Source of the DNA: Epiperipatus broadwayi
Lineage: Eukaryota > Onychophora > Udeonychophora > Euonychophora > Peripatidae
Length of the DNA stretch: 64,000 bases
Direction of reading: 5' to 3'
NCBI GenBank assembly: GCA_028023455.1
Contig: JAQFVV010013331.1
Span: forward strand, 52,501 to 116,500
In this document: positions 36,718-49,546 of the stretch, in pieces
Numbering within the stretch: position 1 is the stretch's first letter
Layout of the letters: each line of letters begins with the position of its first letter
Position numbers and translations under genes: made by a program
The notes under the pieces: model-generated
Seen by the model: only the letters and a program-made list of their open reading frames with translations
Told to the model about the DNA's origin: nothing
The model's database searches: none

Positions 36718-37897
36718 GTAATTTTTTTTTTTTACATGTTAAAATTATTTAATAACTGTAAGTTGAATACTTCAACAAAATATGTTTTATGATTGATTTA
36801 TTTTGAATTGAATTATTTATTTGTTGTAAACACTTTTCATTAAAGTTATATTGTTTTGTCATGCTGTATTCACCTATCTGTCTTATATCTATATTAATTT
36901 ATTTCAGTATAAACAAGACTAATATATAGTATATAATTTATAATTAAACATTTATTATTGAAAAAAAAAAAACAATTTGATGTTATTAGGAACATAATAA
37001 AATCATTAATTTTGATTGAAATAACTTTGATTCCCTTTATTTGAAACCATTCAAAAATGTTACTTAATTGACATACTAAAAGAATGTCATCTGCGTCATC
37101 CCTATAATTATGGAATAAATAGAAGGACCCTCTGATAAAGAAACAGATTTATTTTTTACATATCTTTATATTTACTGTATTTTTAGACATAAATAAAAAA
37201 TTAATCTTATGTATGCTTACATTTGCATGATTTTATAGTTTCTACTACATAATCTTTTTTGAAGAACACTTAAGAATTAAAAACTGATAATAAAATATGA
37301 TTAGTCTGCATTAAAGCCTATCATTTTTTAAATTCTTCAAGATCTTAATAATATACAATAATAATAATTTTTAATTGATAAATATGTATTCTACTTTATT
37401 TCTACTTCTCAACTTATCAAGTATATAGGAAATTTTCCTAATATAGTATTATGAAAATGTGCTTTAAAGTGGGGTTAGAAATAGCATACTTAGTTCCCCA
37501 GGCTGAATGTTATCATTATTGTCCAATTACATTTCGAACCTATACTTTACAGATGAAAAAGGAAAAAAACCTTATTTTGAAATATGTATCCATAAGTAAA
37601 ATTTTATATCTTTGTTGTATTTTCTGCATTCTATTACTAATTAATATCAAATTTTGCCATATTTTCTATATTCTCTGCATTTTATTTTAATAATTATTTG
37701 CTGTTAAATTTAAAGTAAAATGAAAATGTGTTTCTTTATTAACTTTTTTACTTCAAATTATAAATCATTATATTGCTATATGTTTCCACTTAAATTTTAT
37801 AAAGTTTGATAATTCAAAGAGAAAGGGAGAAAAATCATATAATCATTATTTTTGACCAATTTGCTTTGACATAATTATTTGACATTTAAGTCTGTAA

Positions 37898-39058
37898 TGT
37901 GAGGGTAGCTTGAAATCGCACTCATACCAACCTTAGCCATCAGAAATGTTGAACTAAACTTTAACCATGATTTATATCTGATAGAATTGGAAAAATGTTG
38001 CTAACATATTGTTTACAAAGTTTGAAGAAATAAATGTGAATAGCTATAAAATCACAATTTAAATAGTTATTCCATAATTGAATTTGAAACCCTATATTAC
38101 TATATTTTAGACACACACATATATATATGTGTGTATGAAGTAAATTGAATAATAACTGTTAAATTATCTAAAATAAATACTAAAAAAAATTTGTACAAAC
38201 ATATATGTGTGGTGTCAATTATTTTGTGTTATGTTTTTATGTCATTGACAAACACTAAACAATGACTTAAACGATGACAATCTAATCATGGTAACGAACA
38301 AAGGTCTAGGGCTACACTAAATTACTCAGATAAGAATGAAGTAATAAAGCATAATTTAACCTCAGGAATTGATAATCACAATACACAAATAAACACAGCA
38401 ATGGACGCAGAGAATAAGGTTGCTATGGAAAAGTCACCTTAGAAAAAAAAATAGTAATAACAAGCATCTTTGTTTAACATGGAAACTGTCCTTTGAAATC
38501 TTTTTTATTATTATTTAATTTTGTAAAACAAATTTGTCACAGGATTTTGAAAAACCAACTAGAGATTTTACAGATGAACAAATTATGCAGATAAAGTTAA
38601 GCAGTCAGTGAATGTAAAAGAAATCATTTCAAACTTCTAAAGAAACCTGTGGAATATGCATATATATAGCTAATACGATAGACACTAGAACAAGAGAATT
38701 TTATCGCATTTAAAAGCAGACGGTGAATATAAAGAAATCATTTCAAACTTCTAAAAAAACCTGTAGAATATGCATATATAGCTAATACGATAGACGCTAG
38801 AACAAGCAAATTTTATCGCATTTAAAAAAATATTTCTTTTGACTTCAAGCTGTATTTGAACTTAAATTTAGTATATAAGGGACAATACAATGTGATCAGG
38901 CCAGGCTAGAACAATCGATTGTTGTGGATAGTAGAGCGTCAATCCCATAACCATGGAAAGTATATAGCCATATCTCTACAGTTATAGCTTCTGACATACT
39001 AACTTCATACAGCATGGAATGGTTAAAAGAGGAATGGGAGAAGACTAGAATCCAAATT
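37898..39058 (+). repeat. 5' LTR, part shared with the 3' LTR
   Basis: It aligns with 49547-50645. A 115-bp tandem duplication (38601-38715 and 38716-38830) is present here but single in the 3' copy. Past 39058 the two no longer match. Confidence 0.78.
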
Positions 39059-39197
39059 GTCCACAGCACACTACACAACTGCAACAGTGTACGATTCACG
39101 CTATGGAGTGAGGAGTATATGCAAACTGAATGAACTATAAAATGTGAAGAACTTTAATGAAATGAGCCTGATGGTCGATTCCTATAATTCCTGAAAT

Positions 39198-40461
39198 ATA
39201 CATATCATCATCATCATCAACCATTATCAATCCACTCTAGGATGAAGGTCTCTCCAGGTTCAATTCATTTTCTTTGATCTTTAGCTTCTCTTCTCCAAAT
39301 CATCTCTGCACACCTTATTTTATCCATCAATCTCACATGTGGTCTCTTTCTGGGTCTTTTACAATCTCTTGGAATCCAGTTTAAAATTTTAATTGTCCAT
39401 GTATTATTATCTCTTCTAACAATATGTCCAGCCCAACTCCACTTCAGTCTTTTAATTTTTCCAATGAGGTCAGTAACACCTGTTTGTTCTCTTACCCATA
39501 TATTGCATTTTCGATCTCTTCTTGTTACTCCCAACATGCATCTCTCCATACTTCTTTGAGTGGTCTGAAGTCTCGGTATTGCTCTTCTATTAAGTGTTGA
39601 AGTCGCAGATCCATAAGTAAGAACTGGTAAAATATATTTATTAAAAATCTTCCTTTTCAAATACATAGGCATATTTTTTTTTAGTATCAAGTTATTTCTA
39701 TCAAAAGCACTCCAACCAAGTTTAATTCTATGACTAATTTCATCCATTATGTTTCCATCTGTATTAATAATCTGACAAAGGTATTTGTAACTGTTAACTT
39801 CTTCTAACTCATATAATCAATCTTTATTTTCGTATTTTGAGAAAATCCATTAAACATTACTTTAGTCTTTTTAACATTTATTTTTAGTCCTACTTTCCTC
39901 TGATAATTCCTGCAACATTTTTTGCAGCTCTAAAGCATTATTTGCAAAAACAACTACGTCATCTGCAAAATCTAAATGACTTAAATATTCTCCATTTACT
40001 TTCACTTCTTTAGCTTTCCATTTTAATCCACAAAATACTTTTTGCAGCACTGCTGTAAAAAGTTTTGGAGATATGGAATCACCCTGTCTTACATCCTTCT
40101 CAATGTTGACTTTCCCAGTATCACTATGTAATCTAATTGTTGCTGTTGCATTTTTAGAAATATTCTTTAAAATATGACAATATTCTGGATCTATACCTTG
40201 GTAATCCAATGTTTTAATCATTGAAGAAATGTTTATAGAATCAAATGCCTTTTCATAATCTACAAATCCAAAGCATAATGGCAACTCATATTCATTGGTT
40301 CTTTCTATAACTTCTCTCAATACCTGGATATGATCTACTGTACTAAAATCACTTTTAAATCCAGCTTGTTCTCTTGGTTGGTTGAAATCCAATGTTCTCT
40401 GTAGACAAGTTGTAATTATCTTGCTAAAGATTTTGTATAAAACCAATATTCTCGTAGGCAA
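39198..40461 (-). pseudogene. RTE/BovB-type LINE, reverse transcriptase part
   Basis: A 196-codon minus-strand frame (39871-40461) holds the RTE signature: FNQPREQAGFKS, LCFGFVDYEKAFDSI, DVRQGDSISPKLFTAVL and the catalytic FADD at 39958-39969. A second frame (39265-39747) carries the C-terminal part, with KRLKWSWAGHIVRRDNNTW. The left end is a short (ATC)n array, 39207-39221, the 3' tail style of RTE elements. A frameshift separates the two frames. The 5' half lies inverted next to it at 40735-41650. Confidence 0.88.
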
Positions 40462-40800
40462 GTTGTAATTATCTTGCTAAAGATTTTGTATAAAACTGAT
40501 TGCAGACCCAGACTTCCATTTGATGATGACTAACTGATTGCGGACCCAGACTTTCATTTGATGATGACTTTTTATTTAGGTACTTACAACTGCAGATCAC
40601 TTTCAGGTGAAGGAAGATTGCAAGAATTAGAAGAACTGTCTTATGTGTTCTCTGTAGACAAGTTGTAATTATCTTGCTAAAAATTTTGTATAAAACATTG
40701 TGGACCCAGACGTCCATTTGATGATGACTTTTTATTTAGGTACTTATAACTGCAGATCACTTTCAGGTGAAGGAGGATTTCAAGAATTAGAAGAAGAACT
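40380..40800. repeat. Repeated blocks at the LINE inversion junction
   Basis: A block with CAAGTTGTAATTATCTTGCT...TTTTGTATAAAAC occurs three times (about 40405, 40459 and 40650). A block with GACCCAGAC(T/G)T(C/T)CATTTGATGATG also occurs three times (about 40505, 40545 and 40705). They form a scrambled direct-repeat mosaic between the two LINE halves. Confidence 0.75.
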
Positions 40801-41650
40801 GTCTTATATTAAATGAGACATTATTGGACTCTGTGAAGTTAGAAGAAAAAGTGAAGAGACAATTGATTTAAAAAGTGGACATGTACTCTATTATAAAGAC
40901 ACAAATATTGGAAATACAAGTGGAGTAGGATTCATTATAAATAAAAAGTGGAAGAATTGTATATGGATGTACAAAAGACTTTTGATCAGAGTAAACAATA
41001 TTTTAAAATTGTTATCAGAGACTTTAATGCTAGAATTGGTAAACAAATGAAAGATAAAAGTGCTGTAGGTAATTTTGGTTATGGTAATAGAAATGAGAGA
41101 GAACATAGACTTGTGGAGTTTGTAGAAAAAGAAAAACTATATTATGAATTCTTTTTTTTTTTTTGAGAAAAATGTTAGAAGGAAATGGACATGGAAGCAT
41201 CCAAATGAAGGTACAGCAGAATTGGATTATATTTTGGCTAACAGAAAATACATATTTCAAGATTGTAATGTTCTTAATAAATTTAACACAGGAAGTGATC
41301 ATTGATTAGTAATATGTAAGATATGTGTTAATGCAAAACTAAAGAGACAAAAATTATTAAGAAAAACAATATTTACAGTTGATATTCTTAATCTTCAGAA
41401 ACATTCTAATGAATTTAAATTAGAATTTACAAATCAATTTCAAGTATTAGTAGATTTTGAACATGATTCAGATTTGAATGAAATTAATATGAAAATAATT
41501 GATACACTTTTAAAAACTGCAACAAAGATAGCTGGTAGAAAAAAGCAGCAATTGACCAATAAAATTTCTACTGAGACTAGGGAGTTTATGAAGAAAAGGA
41601 GGAATATGAAACATATATATATTATTATGTTACACATTATGAATATTTTT
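40735..41650 (+). pseudogene. RTE/BovB-type LINE, endonuclease part, inverted
   Basis: The plus strand encodes the apurinic endonuclease half: SYIK then DIIGLCEVRRKSEE, with the catalytic Glu codon at 40834-40836. DFNARIGKQMKDKSAVGNFG follows, with its Asp at 41020-41022, and the terminal GSDH is at 41291-41302. A 13-T run at 41151-41163 causes a frameshift. The region ends with KIAGRKKQQLTNKIST, the linker before the polymerase. This half is opposite in strand to the polymerase half. Confidence 0.85.
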
Positions 41651-42900
41651 TTATGATGTATTATTTATTATTATTATTATTATTATTTAATTCTTATCTT
41701 GTGGAAATGTTTATTATTAAGATTCAATGTTTTGGGAGAATTCAATTTAACAGAACGTGAAGAGAGCGGGGGGGGGGGGTTCAATTTAGACAAATTCTTT
41801 TTTTTAAAATAAAATATATTCAATTTCCCATCCCAAGCGCTTGACCGTTGTTTGCGACCATATATTTGAAATTTGGAGGTAAGAATTTATTATTCTTTTT
41901 TGACATTAATGACACACACTTATGAAAGCAAAGTTGCATTATATATTGTTTGTTTTACTAATAATAGTTACTTAAGTTTTTCTGTATAAATGGTTAACTT
42001 CCTGGATAAATCTGCTGTGTTATCATATTTGATAATGTTTCTTTATTATTGTGTGATAAATAACAGGGGGTCTCTAGGCAAGTTAAATCACTATAACTTG
42101 AGCCACGAGTTGAATCAACATTGAGATTACATATTAAATTATAACATTGAGATTACATATTAAATTAATTATAGTTAGTTAGTTACCTGGATTATAAAGC
42201 CAATATTATGATTTTTAATTAGAAATGTCTGCAACATGAGTATCTATCATGGGGCTTAAGGGATGGTAACTTCAGAGTAAGGAAATCGCTAGTATGATAG
42301 ATGCTCATTACAAACATTTAAACAGTAAATATGTATGTATAATATCATATCCATTTGTAAATATTTTTAATATCTCTTTAATTTGTTCAAGTTCATTTAT
42401 TGTTTACGTAAAGTTTATTTTTATAAATAAATGTTATAAATTTTGTTGAATAGATAAAGTTTTTTTAATTTATTGAAAAAGCCTTTGCATTCATCTATAA
42501 AGCCAATACCATATCTATATACACGCACATACATATATTACTACATTTCACTATAATAGAAAGTTCTTAGATAAGGGTCATTTATGAATGCTAACTTGGG
42601 TAAGCTGATCTGACCTTGAATATGTGTAACTACAACCCTGTTAAAAGAATCGGACGTGAATTTTTCCTGAGTTTGAGCACTGAGGCAACGGATCCAAAAG
42701 AGAGTGGTGAGATATTGGATAAACTGACTTAAATTGCATGTAAATTGATAGATAAGTCTTAGGCTAGTCTATTGAAGATAGATGTAATCATGAGTCATGT
42801 ACTTCATCAGGTCATCTTCAGAATCCTATGTGAAGAACCTAGGTCCGACCATAGTCAGATGCAACCTTCTCTTTCCATGTCATCGACCAGACCAATACAA
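41651..42900 (+). other. Remainder of the Gypsy 5' LTR or leader
   Basis: No ORF. It contains an ATT run (41668-41687), a G12 run (about 41769-41780) and a 25-bp direct duplication with CATTGAGATTACATATTAAA (42118 and 42144). It has no counterpart after 50645, as expected if the 3' LTR was cut short. Confidence 0.4.
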
Positions 42901-42901
42901 C

Positions 42902-42920
42902 TGGTACCCAACATGTTAGG
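42902..42920 (+). promoter_or_regulatory. Possible tRNA-Lys-type primer binding site
   Basis: TGGTACCCAACATGTTAGG differs at a few positions from the lysine-tRNA primer binding sites of other LTR elements. It lies two bases after CAATACA, which could be the LTR end. Confidence 0.5.
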
Positions 42921-43426
42921 CATGAAATTACTGTAGTTGCAAGGGATGTCCAGACATTGGGCTGGAATTCACAAAAAAAAATTTTTTTTGTTTTGTTTGA
43001 AACATTCTATTTGAATTTATCCATTATGTAACAAACCGAATTACTTAAGACCACCATTGTACTTATGATCATGTAAAGTAATCCATGTACATAATGATCA
43101 AATAGGAACATAAAACACTTGAACCTAACACTAAACACATGTAGTAGTTAAACAAAAAAAGAATCATGCAAGGCTATAAATGCAAGGCCAATAAATGGAG
43201 ACAAAAATAATTAAATGATTAATTGATAAATCAGGCATAAAATAGGTGAGTCAGGCAGAATAAAGGTTAGAAGGCTAAATATAGATAAATATAACATCAG
43301 GGATTAAACCAATTTAAAAGTAGTGGCTAGAAGCAAAATGGTTAGGGAAATGTGAAAATCCACAACAATCATCCATTATATTACAATAAAAGGGTTAACT
43401 AAACACTTCTTTAAATTACTTAATTT

Positions 43427-45180
43427 ATGATATTGAGAAGTGGAAAAAAATTAACTAGTATGGAGGCAGGATACTATGAAGAGGAGGTTAATGATGTTGA
43501 GGTAAGATATATGCTTATCCAAGTACCTGGGGGGCATGTAATGGAAGTTGAACAATCTCCACAGATATTGGAAGGGATCAAGATATCTTCTCAAACTCAA
43601 GAGACCCCTGCCACTGATGTCAATCAACCACTCACAGCTGATGTAACACAAGCTATAGGAAATGAAATGGCCATGGTGCAAATCCTTCAAATGATGAGTG
43701 AAATGAGTAACAAAATGGACAGTATGAAGGAAGGCTGATATGAAAAAAGACATGGATGAAATGAAGAATAACATGGATACCAAAACTGATATGAATAATA
43801 TGAAAAGTGATATAAACAGTAAGATGGAGAATATGGTAACCAAAGCTGATATAAAAAATAAAGAAATTGAAGAAGGGTTGATATGAGAGAACAAATGGAA
43901 ACAAAGATTGACAGTATTGAAACTAAGCTGTCTGAAGATATGGAAACTCTCCCTAAAATTAGAAAATGTTTAGAAAGACAATGTTGAGTTGAAGCGAGGA
44001 ATGTTAGAGATGAAAAAAGAGATTGATGAAAAGGATACAAGATATTGATGAAAAGGATATAAGATGCCAACAATGATTTGATGATTTCAAAGGTAGTATC
44101 ATGGTACAATTGGGTGTAAAATATGATGAGGTATGCAAGAGTCAAGAAATTTTAAAACATGAGTTGCATGCAGAACATGATAAATTCTGAACTGAGATGC
44201 GAGGTGAACTTCAAGGGATTCAATCGAGAATAGAACAACTCTCCATAGCACAGAATGGTCAGGTTGAGTCATGCACAAGGTGCTAGTAGATTTGGATCAA
44301 CATCTTAAATGAGTTGAGGGTAGAATAGCTGAAGTGGGAACAGACTCGACCACAGATAAGGCCAGTATAGAAAAGTTGGTAGGAAATGCTAATGAAATAA
44401 GAGATCAAATTGATAGAATGGATGAAGCATTTAATCAGAGACTTGTAGTGCTCGAGTCTCAGCTATGCCAAGAAATGCCGACCAGTGGAGTGGAACAATC
44501 TCAGGTTGATGTAAAGATTCCAGGTAGTAAAAAAATATGGATGGTAGGAATTATCACATAGAGGTTTCCCTTAAAGACCCACAGAGGATAAGTGCCCCTT
44601 CTGAAGAAATCACCTTTCCACTTTGCATCCTGCCTGAGGCAGAAGATTATTTTCCTAATTTTAGTTTAGAATATTTAATTCCAGATAGTTATTGAATACA
44701 CTATGATGATCAATTATTGTTGACCCACCTGTAAAAACTACAGAAATCAGCAAGACACTTTACTCCCCTGCACAAGTGAACAATATTAACCAATTTGTCA
44801 AACTAAAGATATTCAAGGGATCTACCAATTAAGCCCCCATTGAACATATCCAGAGTCTGAACCTTTATTTCTCTGTGAACAGAAACTTGTCAGAGGGTGA
44901 AAAGGTTATTATTGCATATAGCCATCTACAAGGTGATGCGCTGGTGTGGTGGAGATTATTGTTTCAGGCTCCATCTACATTTGATGAATATCAAATCCTG
45001 TTAGTGAAAAGTTTCTGGAGCAAGGATAAGCAAGATGCCCTATTGTACCAGCTACTCCAGGAAAAGTACAGAGCAGCACCTGGAGAAACCTTGATGAAGT
45101 TCTGCCATTAAGTTATGAAATTAAGAACACTAAACACCTACTGCCTGAGTGAAAGCCAAATTATCAGAATAATAAAGAGA
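43427..45180 (+). pseudogene. Gypsy gag remnant
   Basis: A 103-codon frame (43427-43738) starts MILRSGKKLTSMEAGYYEEE and leads into a long Met/Lys/Asp-rich coiled-coil region, with a further frame at 44334-44561. The capsid-like core lies at 44830-45180: the frame 44875-45111 contains AYSHLQGDALVWWRLLFQAP and FWSKDKQDALLYQLLQEKYR, the Retrotrans_gag pattern. The Met-rich region produces long antisense open frames that are shadows. No intact zinc knuckle was found after the core. Several stops break the frame. Confidence 0.75.
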
Positions 45181-45336
45181 AACCACTCTGGATTGAACAA
45201 TCTCTATTGTGTACCAATGTTAGGACCATAGAACATGTAGCTGAACTGTTAACTAATATAGATATGAACAATGCTAACATGTTGACTAGGGTACCTGAAA
45301 AAAGCAAATAAGAAACTATTGTTAACACAATCTTTT

Positions 45337-45458
45337 ATAAAAGGAGAAAAAATAATGATGCTAACCATAAAAGGAGAAAAAATAATGATGCTAACCATAA
45401 AAGGAGGAAAAATAATGATGCTAACCATAAAAGGAAAAAAATAATAATGATGCTAACT
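45337..45458. repeat. Four-copy 30-bp tandem repeat in the gag-pol region
   Basis: Units start at 45337, 45367, 45397 and 45427, each ATAAAAGGAG(A/G)AAAAATAATG-like with GATGCTAACC. As 30 is a multiple of three the array preserves frame (KGEKIMMLT repeats). Confidence 0.92.
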
Positions 45459-45749
45459 ACTGGAAAGGGAAGTCCATACAAAGTAACCCTATGTATGGTC
45501 AGCTAAAAGGAACTGGAAAAACATTCACAAAACAGAAATAAGCCCTCTCTGTAGTTCTGAAAAATCCCAAAAACCAGGGTGTAATAATTATACATCAAAA
45601 ATTCAACAGAAACTAAACTAGAAGGGTACTTGAGGTTATGTTCCTCACCTCAAGAAATCAAAAATACCCCGAGGAACATGAAACCTACTCCTGATTGAGA
45701 GATCACTAATATGATGTGTTCATGGGAAGACAAAACACCTAACTACAGA

Positions 45750-48470
45750 GCTGACTCATGATAGAGGTTTTGTTTGAAGGTTTACAAGTTAAAGCACTGT
45801 TAGATTCTGGGAGCCAGATTACTGGTATTACCTGGAGATTTTGATTAAAAATCCCCAAAATTCAAACCTTGCCACTGAAATCTATTCAGGTTACCATGGC
45901 TAACAGTAGGAAAGAAAAACTTATACAGAAGCAAGTCTGGGTTGAAATGAAAGTTGGCCAAACAATCCTTATATTGAATGGCTTGATCCATAACATCATT
46001 CTTGGGGCAGACTTCTTACACTTGAACACTTTGCATTATTGATTTCTCTAACAAAATAGTTAATATAAGGGATGAGGTCTTGGAAATGACATTACTTCTG
46101 AGATATGGTCTCCCTGAAGTTGACTGTGTTATGTATAGCATTCCAGAAGCACTCGTAGATAATAAGCTTGCAGAATCCAACTTGCTTGGGAGCAAAGAGA
46201 CATTGAAATTGAGATCTGTCACACATGAATTTAACCTGATTTTTTGGAGATACCAGGGATTTTAACAGAAAATAAGATTAGTACATGACCAACCATTTCA
46301 ATCCAGGTTGTATCCTATTCCATCGGCAAGAAATAACCAAACAAATTAACAAAATGCTGGATTGGGGGATCATTTCCAAATACTCTTCACCATACTGTAA
46401 TCCAGTCATAACTGTACATAAGAAAGATGGGTCGATGGGGGATCATTTCCAAATACTCTTCACCATACTGTAATCCAGTCATAACTGTACATAAGAAAGA
46501 TGGGTCGATGAGATTTTGTTTGGATTCTAGACAACTAAACAAAATTACTGTCCCTGATAGAAATATTCCACCATCCATACATGAATTATTCGTGAGATTT
46601 GGAAACAAGAAGGTGTTTTCCACTTTCGATCTAACCTCCAGCTATTGGCAGATCGAATTCTATCTGGATGATCACCAATACACTGCCTTCTGATATGAGG
46701 GATTTACATACCAATTTAATAGGATGCCATTTGGGTTGATAAATAGTGGTGCTGGTTTGATAAGATGACTATATCAGACCCTATTTCCTGAGGTGAAACA
46801 GATATGTTGAAGAACACTTTCAACACCTAACTATATTTTTTCCGGAGTGCTTCTAGAAAGGCAGTAAAATTAATTTCAAGAATAATATCTTAGTCTCAAA
46901 CCAGGTAGTCTTCATAGATCATATCGTAGATTGTGATGGGATAAGGCCTCACCCAGACAAGATCTGTGCCATTCAAAACTTTCCTAAACTGACCAATATG
47001 AAACAAATCCGATCATTTTTAGGCCTATGTAATTAATTTTTACCACCATTTCTACAAAAAATTCTCTGACCACATGGAACCATTATTAAAAATTAATCAG
47101 GAAAGATGAAGAGATAAAAATAAACTGATGAACAGTATCAGGCATTTGAAAATATAGCAAACATGCCTTCCCTGATTTTAATAAACCATTTATTGTCCAA
47201 ACAGATAGTAGTGGTTTCGGATTAGGGGTAACATTAAACCAAATCCAGGAGAATGGCCAACCTGGGTTCCTTTATTTTATCAGTAACTCCTGAAAGGCCC
47301 AGAAATAAATTATACTGTAACAGATAAGGAAGGACTGACAATAGTGTGGGGCCTTCCAAAAGTTTTGACAGATGCTTCTTAGATCAGAGGTGATAGTGAT
47401 CACAGATCACAAGAGCCTTGAATTCCTGAACCATAGTTATCTGATCAACAGTTGTCTAGTCAGATAGAGTTTGCTGTTACAGGAATTCAATTATACCATG
47501 CAGTATTGCAAGTTGATCCAAGAATGTTGTGGTGATATCGAAACCCATGTGGATCAGAACAGAGCCATTTATCAGTAGAGAATGCCTATATTACAAATGT
47601 CAATATAATGACTGGTAGTAGTGTAGAGAATGATTTGGAAAACCTACCTGAATTACAACTTAAAGATCATAGTTTAAATTTAATCATGAAAGCTTTGAAA
47701 GGAGAGAAAGTTTTGAATATGCCAAAAGATCTTTGATTTTTATAGGATAGAAAATAAGGTCCTATTACATAAAGTTAATAATACCATGGATAGGTAGAAG
47801 GTAGTAATACTGGAGACATTGCATATCCCACTCATAAAATATATTCATTGTTTGTACGGACACTATGGTGCCCATAAAACAGAGCATACCTTGAGAAATT
47901 AGTTTTACTGGCCAGGTATATATAAAGACATCTTAAGGTCACTTCAAGACTGTCTAGAGTGCCTTCCAGCAAAGCCAGTAAAACAAAATTATTATAATGC
48001 AAAACTAATAATACCTAAAGGACCAAATGAGATTTTGGTGATCAACTATTATGGACTCTTACCTCCATTTAATAAACACCTATGATCTCTTCACTAAGTA
48101 TGTTTCTGCTTATCCAATACCCCCATGCTCATGCCAGATATACCATCAAGGTTTAAGACACCCTCCAATTCATGAGGATAGGAAATCATCCTAACAGACC
48201 ACGGTACCCCTTCCTATCCAAAGAATGGAAAAGATGGGTGGAAAGATCTCAAATAAAGCATGTGCTCATGTCTATTAGGAATCCACAGTTGAACCCTTGT
48301 GAATGTGTAATGCGGGAGCTCAGTCATTTATTCAGGGCTTACCTAGGCAATGAGCATAAAGGGTGGGTAAGACAGATAGAGCAGGTAGTTAATTAGATCA
48401 ATTGGAGTGTGAATGAATCCACTGAATTCACACCCATTGAACTACAATTTAATAAATAAATTCCCATGTT
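45750..48470 (+). pseudogene. Gypsy pol remnant: protease, reverse transcriptase, RNase H, integrase
   Basis: The protease has ALLDSGSQITGIT with DSG at 45803-45811, and later NIILGADFL. The polymerase has YSSPYCNPVITVHKKDGS, RFCLDSRQLNKI, FSTFDLTSSYWQI and QFNRMPFGL. The segment that should hold the catalytic Y-x-D-D is absent: about 46790-46805 passes from FPEVKQ straight to EEHFQHL. RNase H gives FIVQTDSSGFGLGV and VIVITDHKSLEFLN. Integrase gives an H-H/C-C finger ending CLECL (47950-47965), ILTDHGTP (about 48190) and NPCECVMRELSHLFRAYLG (about 48290-48345). A 73-bp tandem duplication (46364-46436 and 46437-46509) shifts the frame inside the polymerase. Confidence 0.85.
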
Positions 48471-49533
48471 GTTTACTATCAACTTATGACTAATCATAAA
48501 CAAAGTGATGTGGAGGGAAATGTGCAAAAGGCATATCTTTGGTTAATCGGCAAGGCTAATAAGAGGAATAAAAATAAGTCCGAAACTCCACATACTTACA
48601 AAGTAGAAGATAAAGTTTTTATAAAAGCCCTCATGCTAGTAAACAAATTGATAATAAATATAGTAAGTGCTAACATATCTATGAAGAACCTTACACTATA
48701 GTTAAACAATCAAGTCCCAATGCATTTTGGTTGGATATGGAAGGACAAGTCAGAGGCATATATAATGTCCAAATTATGAAACCATAGTATGGATAATCTA
48801 AGTAATTACAGGATTGTCATACTCAACTGATATGTAAAAAAAGAAAAAGATGAATGCTGATAAGTAAAAAAAGTAAATGTAGATATAATGAATTTAGGTT
48901 AAGAACTATGATGAGAGTATTCCCTAATGGGTTTCAGAGCAGATATTAGGATACTTTATGGTCACTTTCTTTAAAGAGTTAGTCCACACCAAATGATGGG
49001 TGCTCTAATCTTCTGTTAGTCCTCAAAGGAAATCCAATAAGACTCAATAGGAGCAGAATAGTGGCTAACAAGAAAAAAGTGCTATCTGAAACAAACAGAT
49101 TTATATTAGTGTGCTCAAAACATAGCCATCAATAGTTTTTACCTATGTTTGAACCCCACCTTGAAAAATGTTTTGTAGGATTAGCAGATAAGAATAGAAA
49201 GCAATTTGTGTAGTTGAGTTTACAAAATAGTAGAACTAGATTTCACTACCCTTATATGTATGTATAAAAAAATTTATGTATGTATAAAAAACATTTTTTT
49301 TGAGAATAAGAAAAATGTGTGTCCTATATAAAGTCCTCATTAAAAGGAAAACTAAAACATAGAGGAAGGAAAGGCACAGAAGGATAGTAGTAAATGAATG
49401 AGTAGAGAGGGTTACAGTAAATTAAGTCTCATTATCTTTCAAAATTAGACAAAGAATAAATATGCCAGAATTAACCCATTGATATGCTCACTGAGAGTTA
49501 AAATTTGACCACAAAGTAAAATTTTACCTCTGT
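48471..49533 (+). other. Gypsy 3' non-coding or eroded region before the polypurine tract
   Basis: The frame 48486-48701 (basic, Lys/Asn-rich, with YKVEDKVFIKA) could be the integrase C-terminal domain. The rest shows no domain. Confidence 0.4.
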
Positions 49534-49546
49534 AAGGAAGGGGAAT

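Noticed and set aside
41030-41302. Minus-strand frames opposite the RTE endonuclease
   Set aside because: Shadows of the plus-strand endonuclease with its conserved DFNARIG and GSDH.
43451-44145. Overlapping long minus-strand open frames (147, 83 and 152 codons)
   Set aside because: They are antisense shadows of the Met/Lys/Asp-rich gag coiled coil of the Gypsy element; no domain and low complexity.
46387-46623. 78-codon minus-strand frame
   Set aside because: Antisense of the Gypsy polymerase; its internal repeat reflects the 73-bp duplication.
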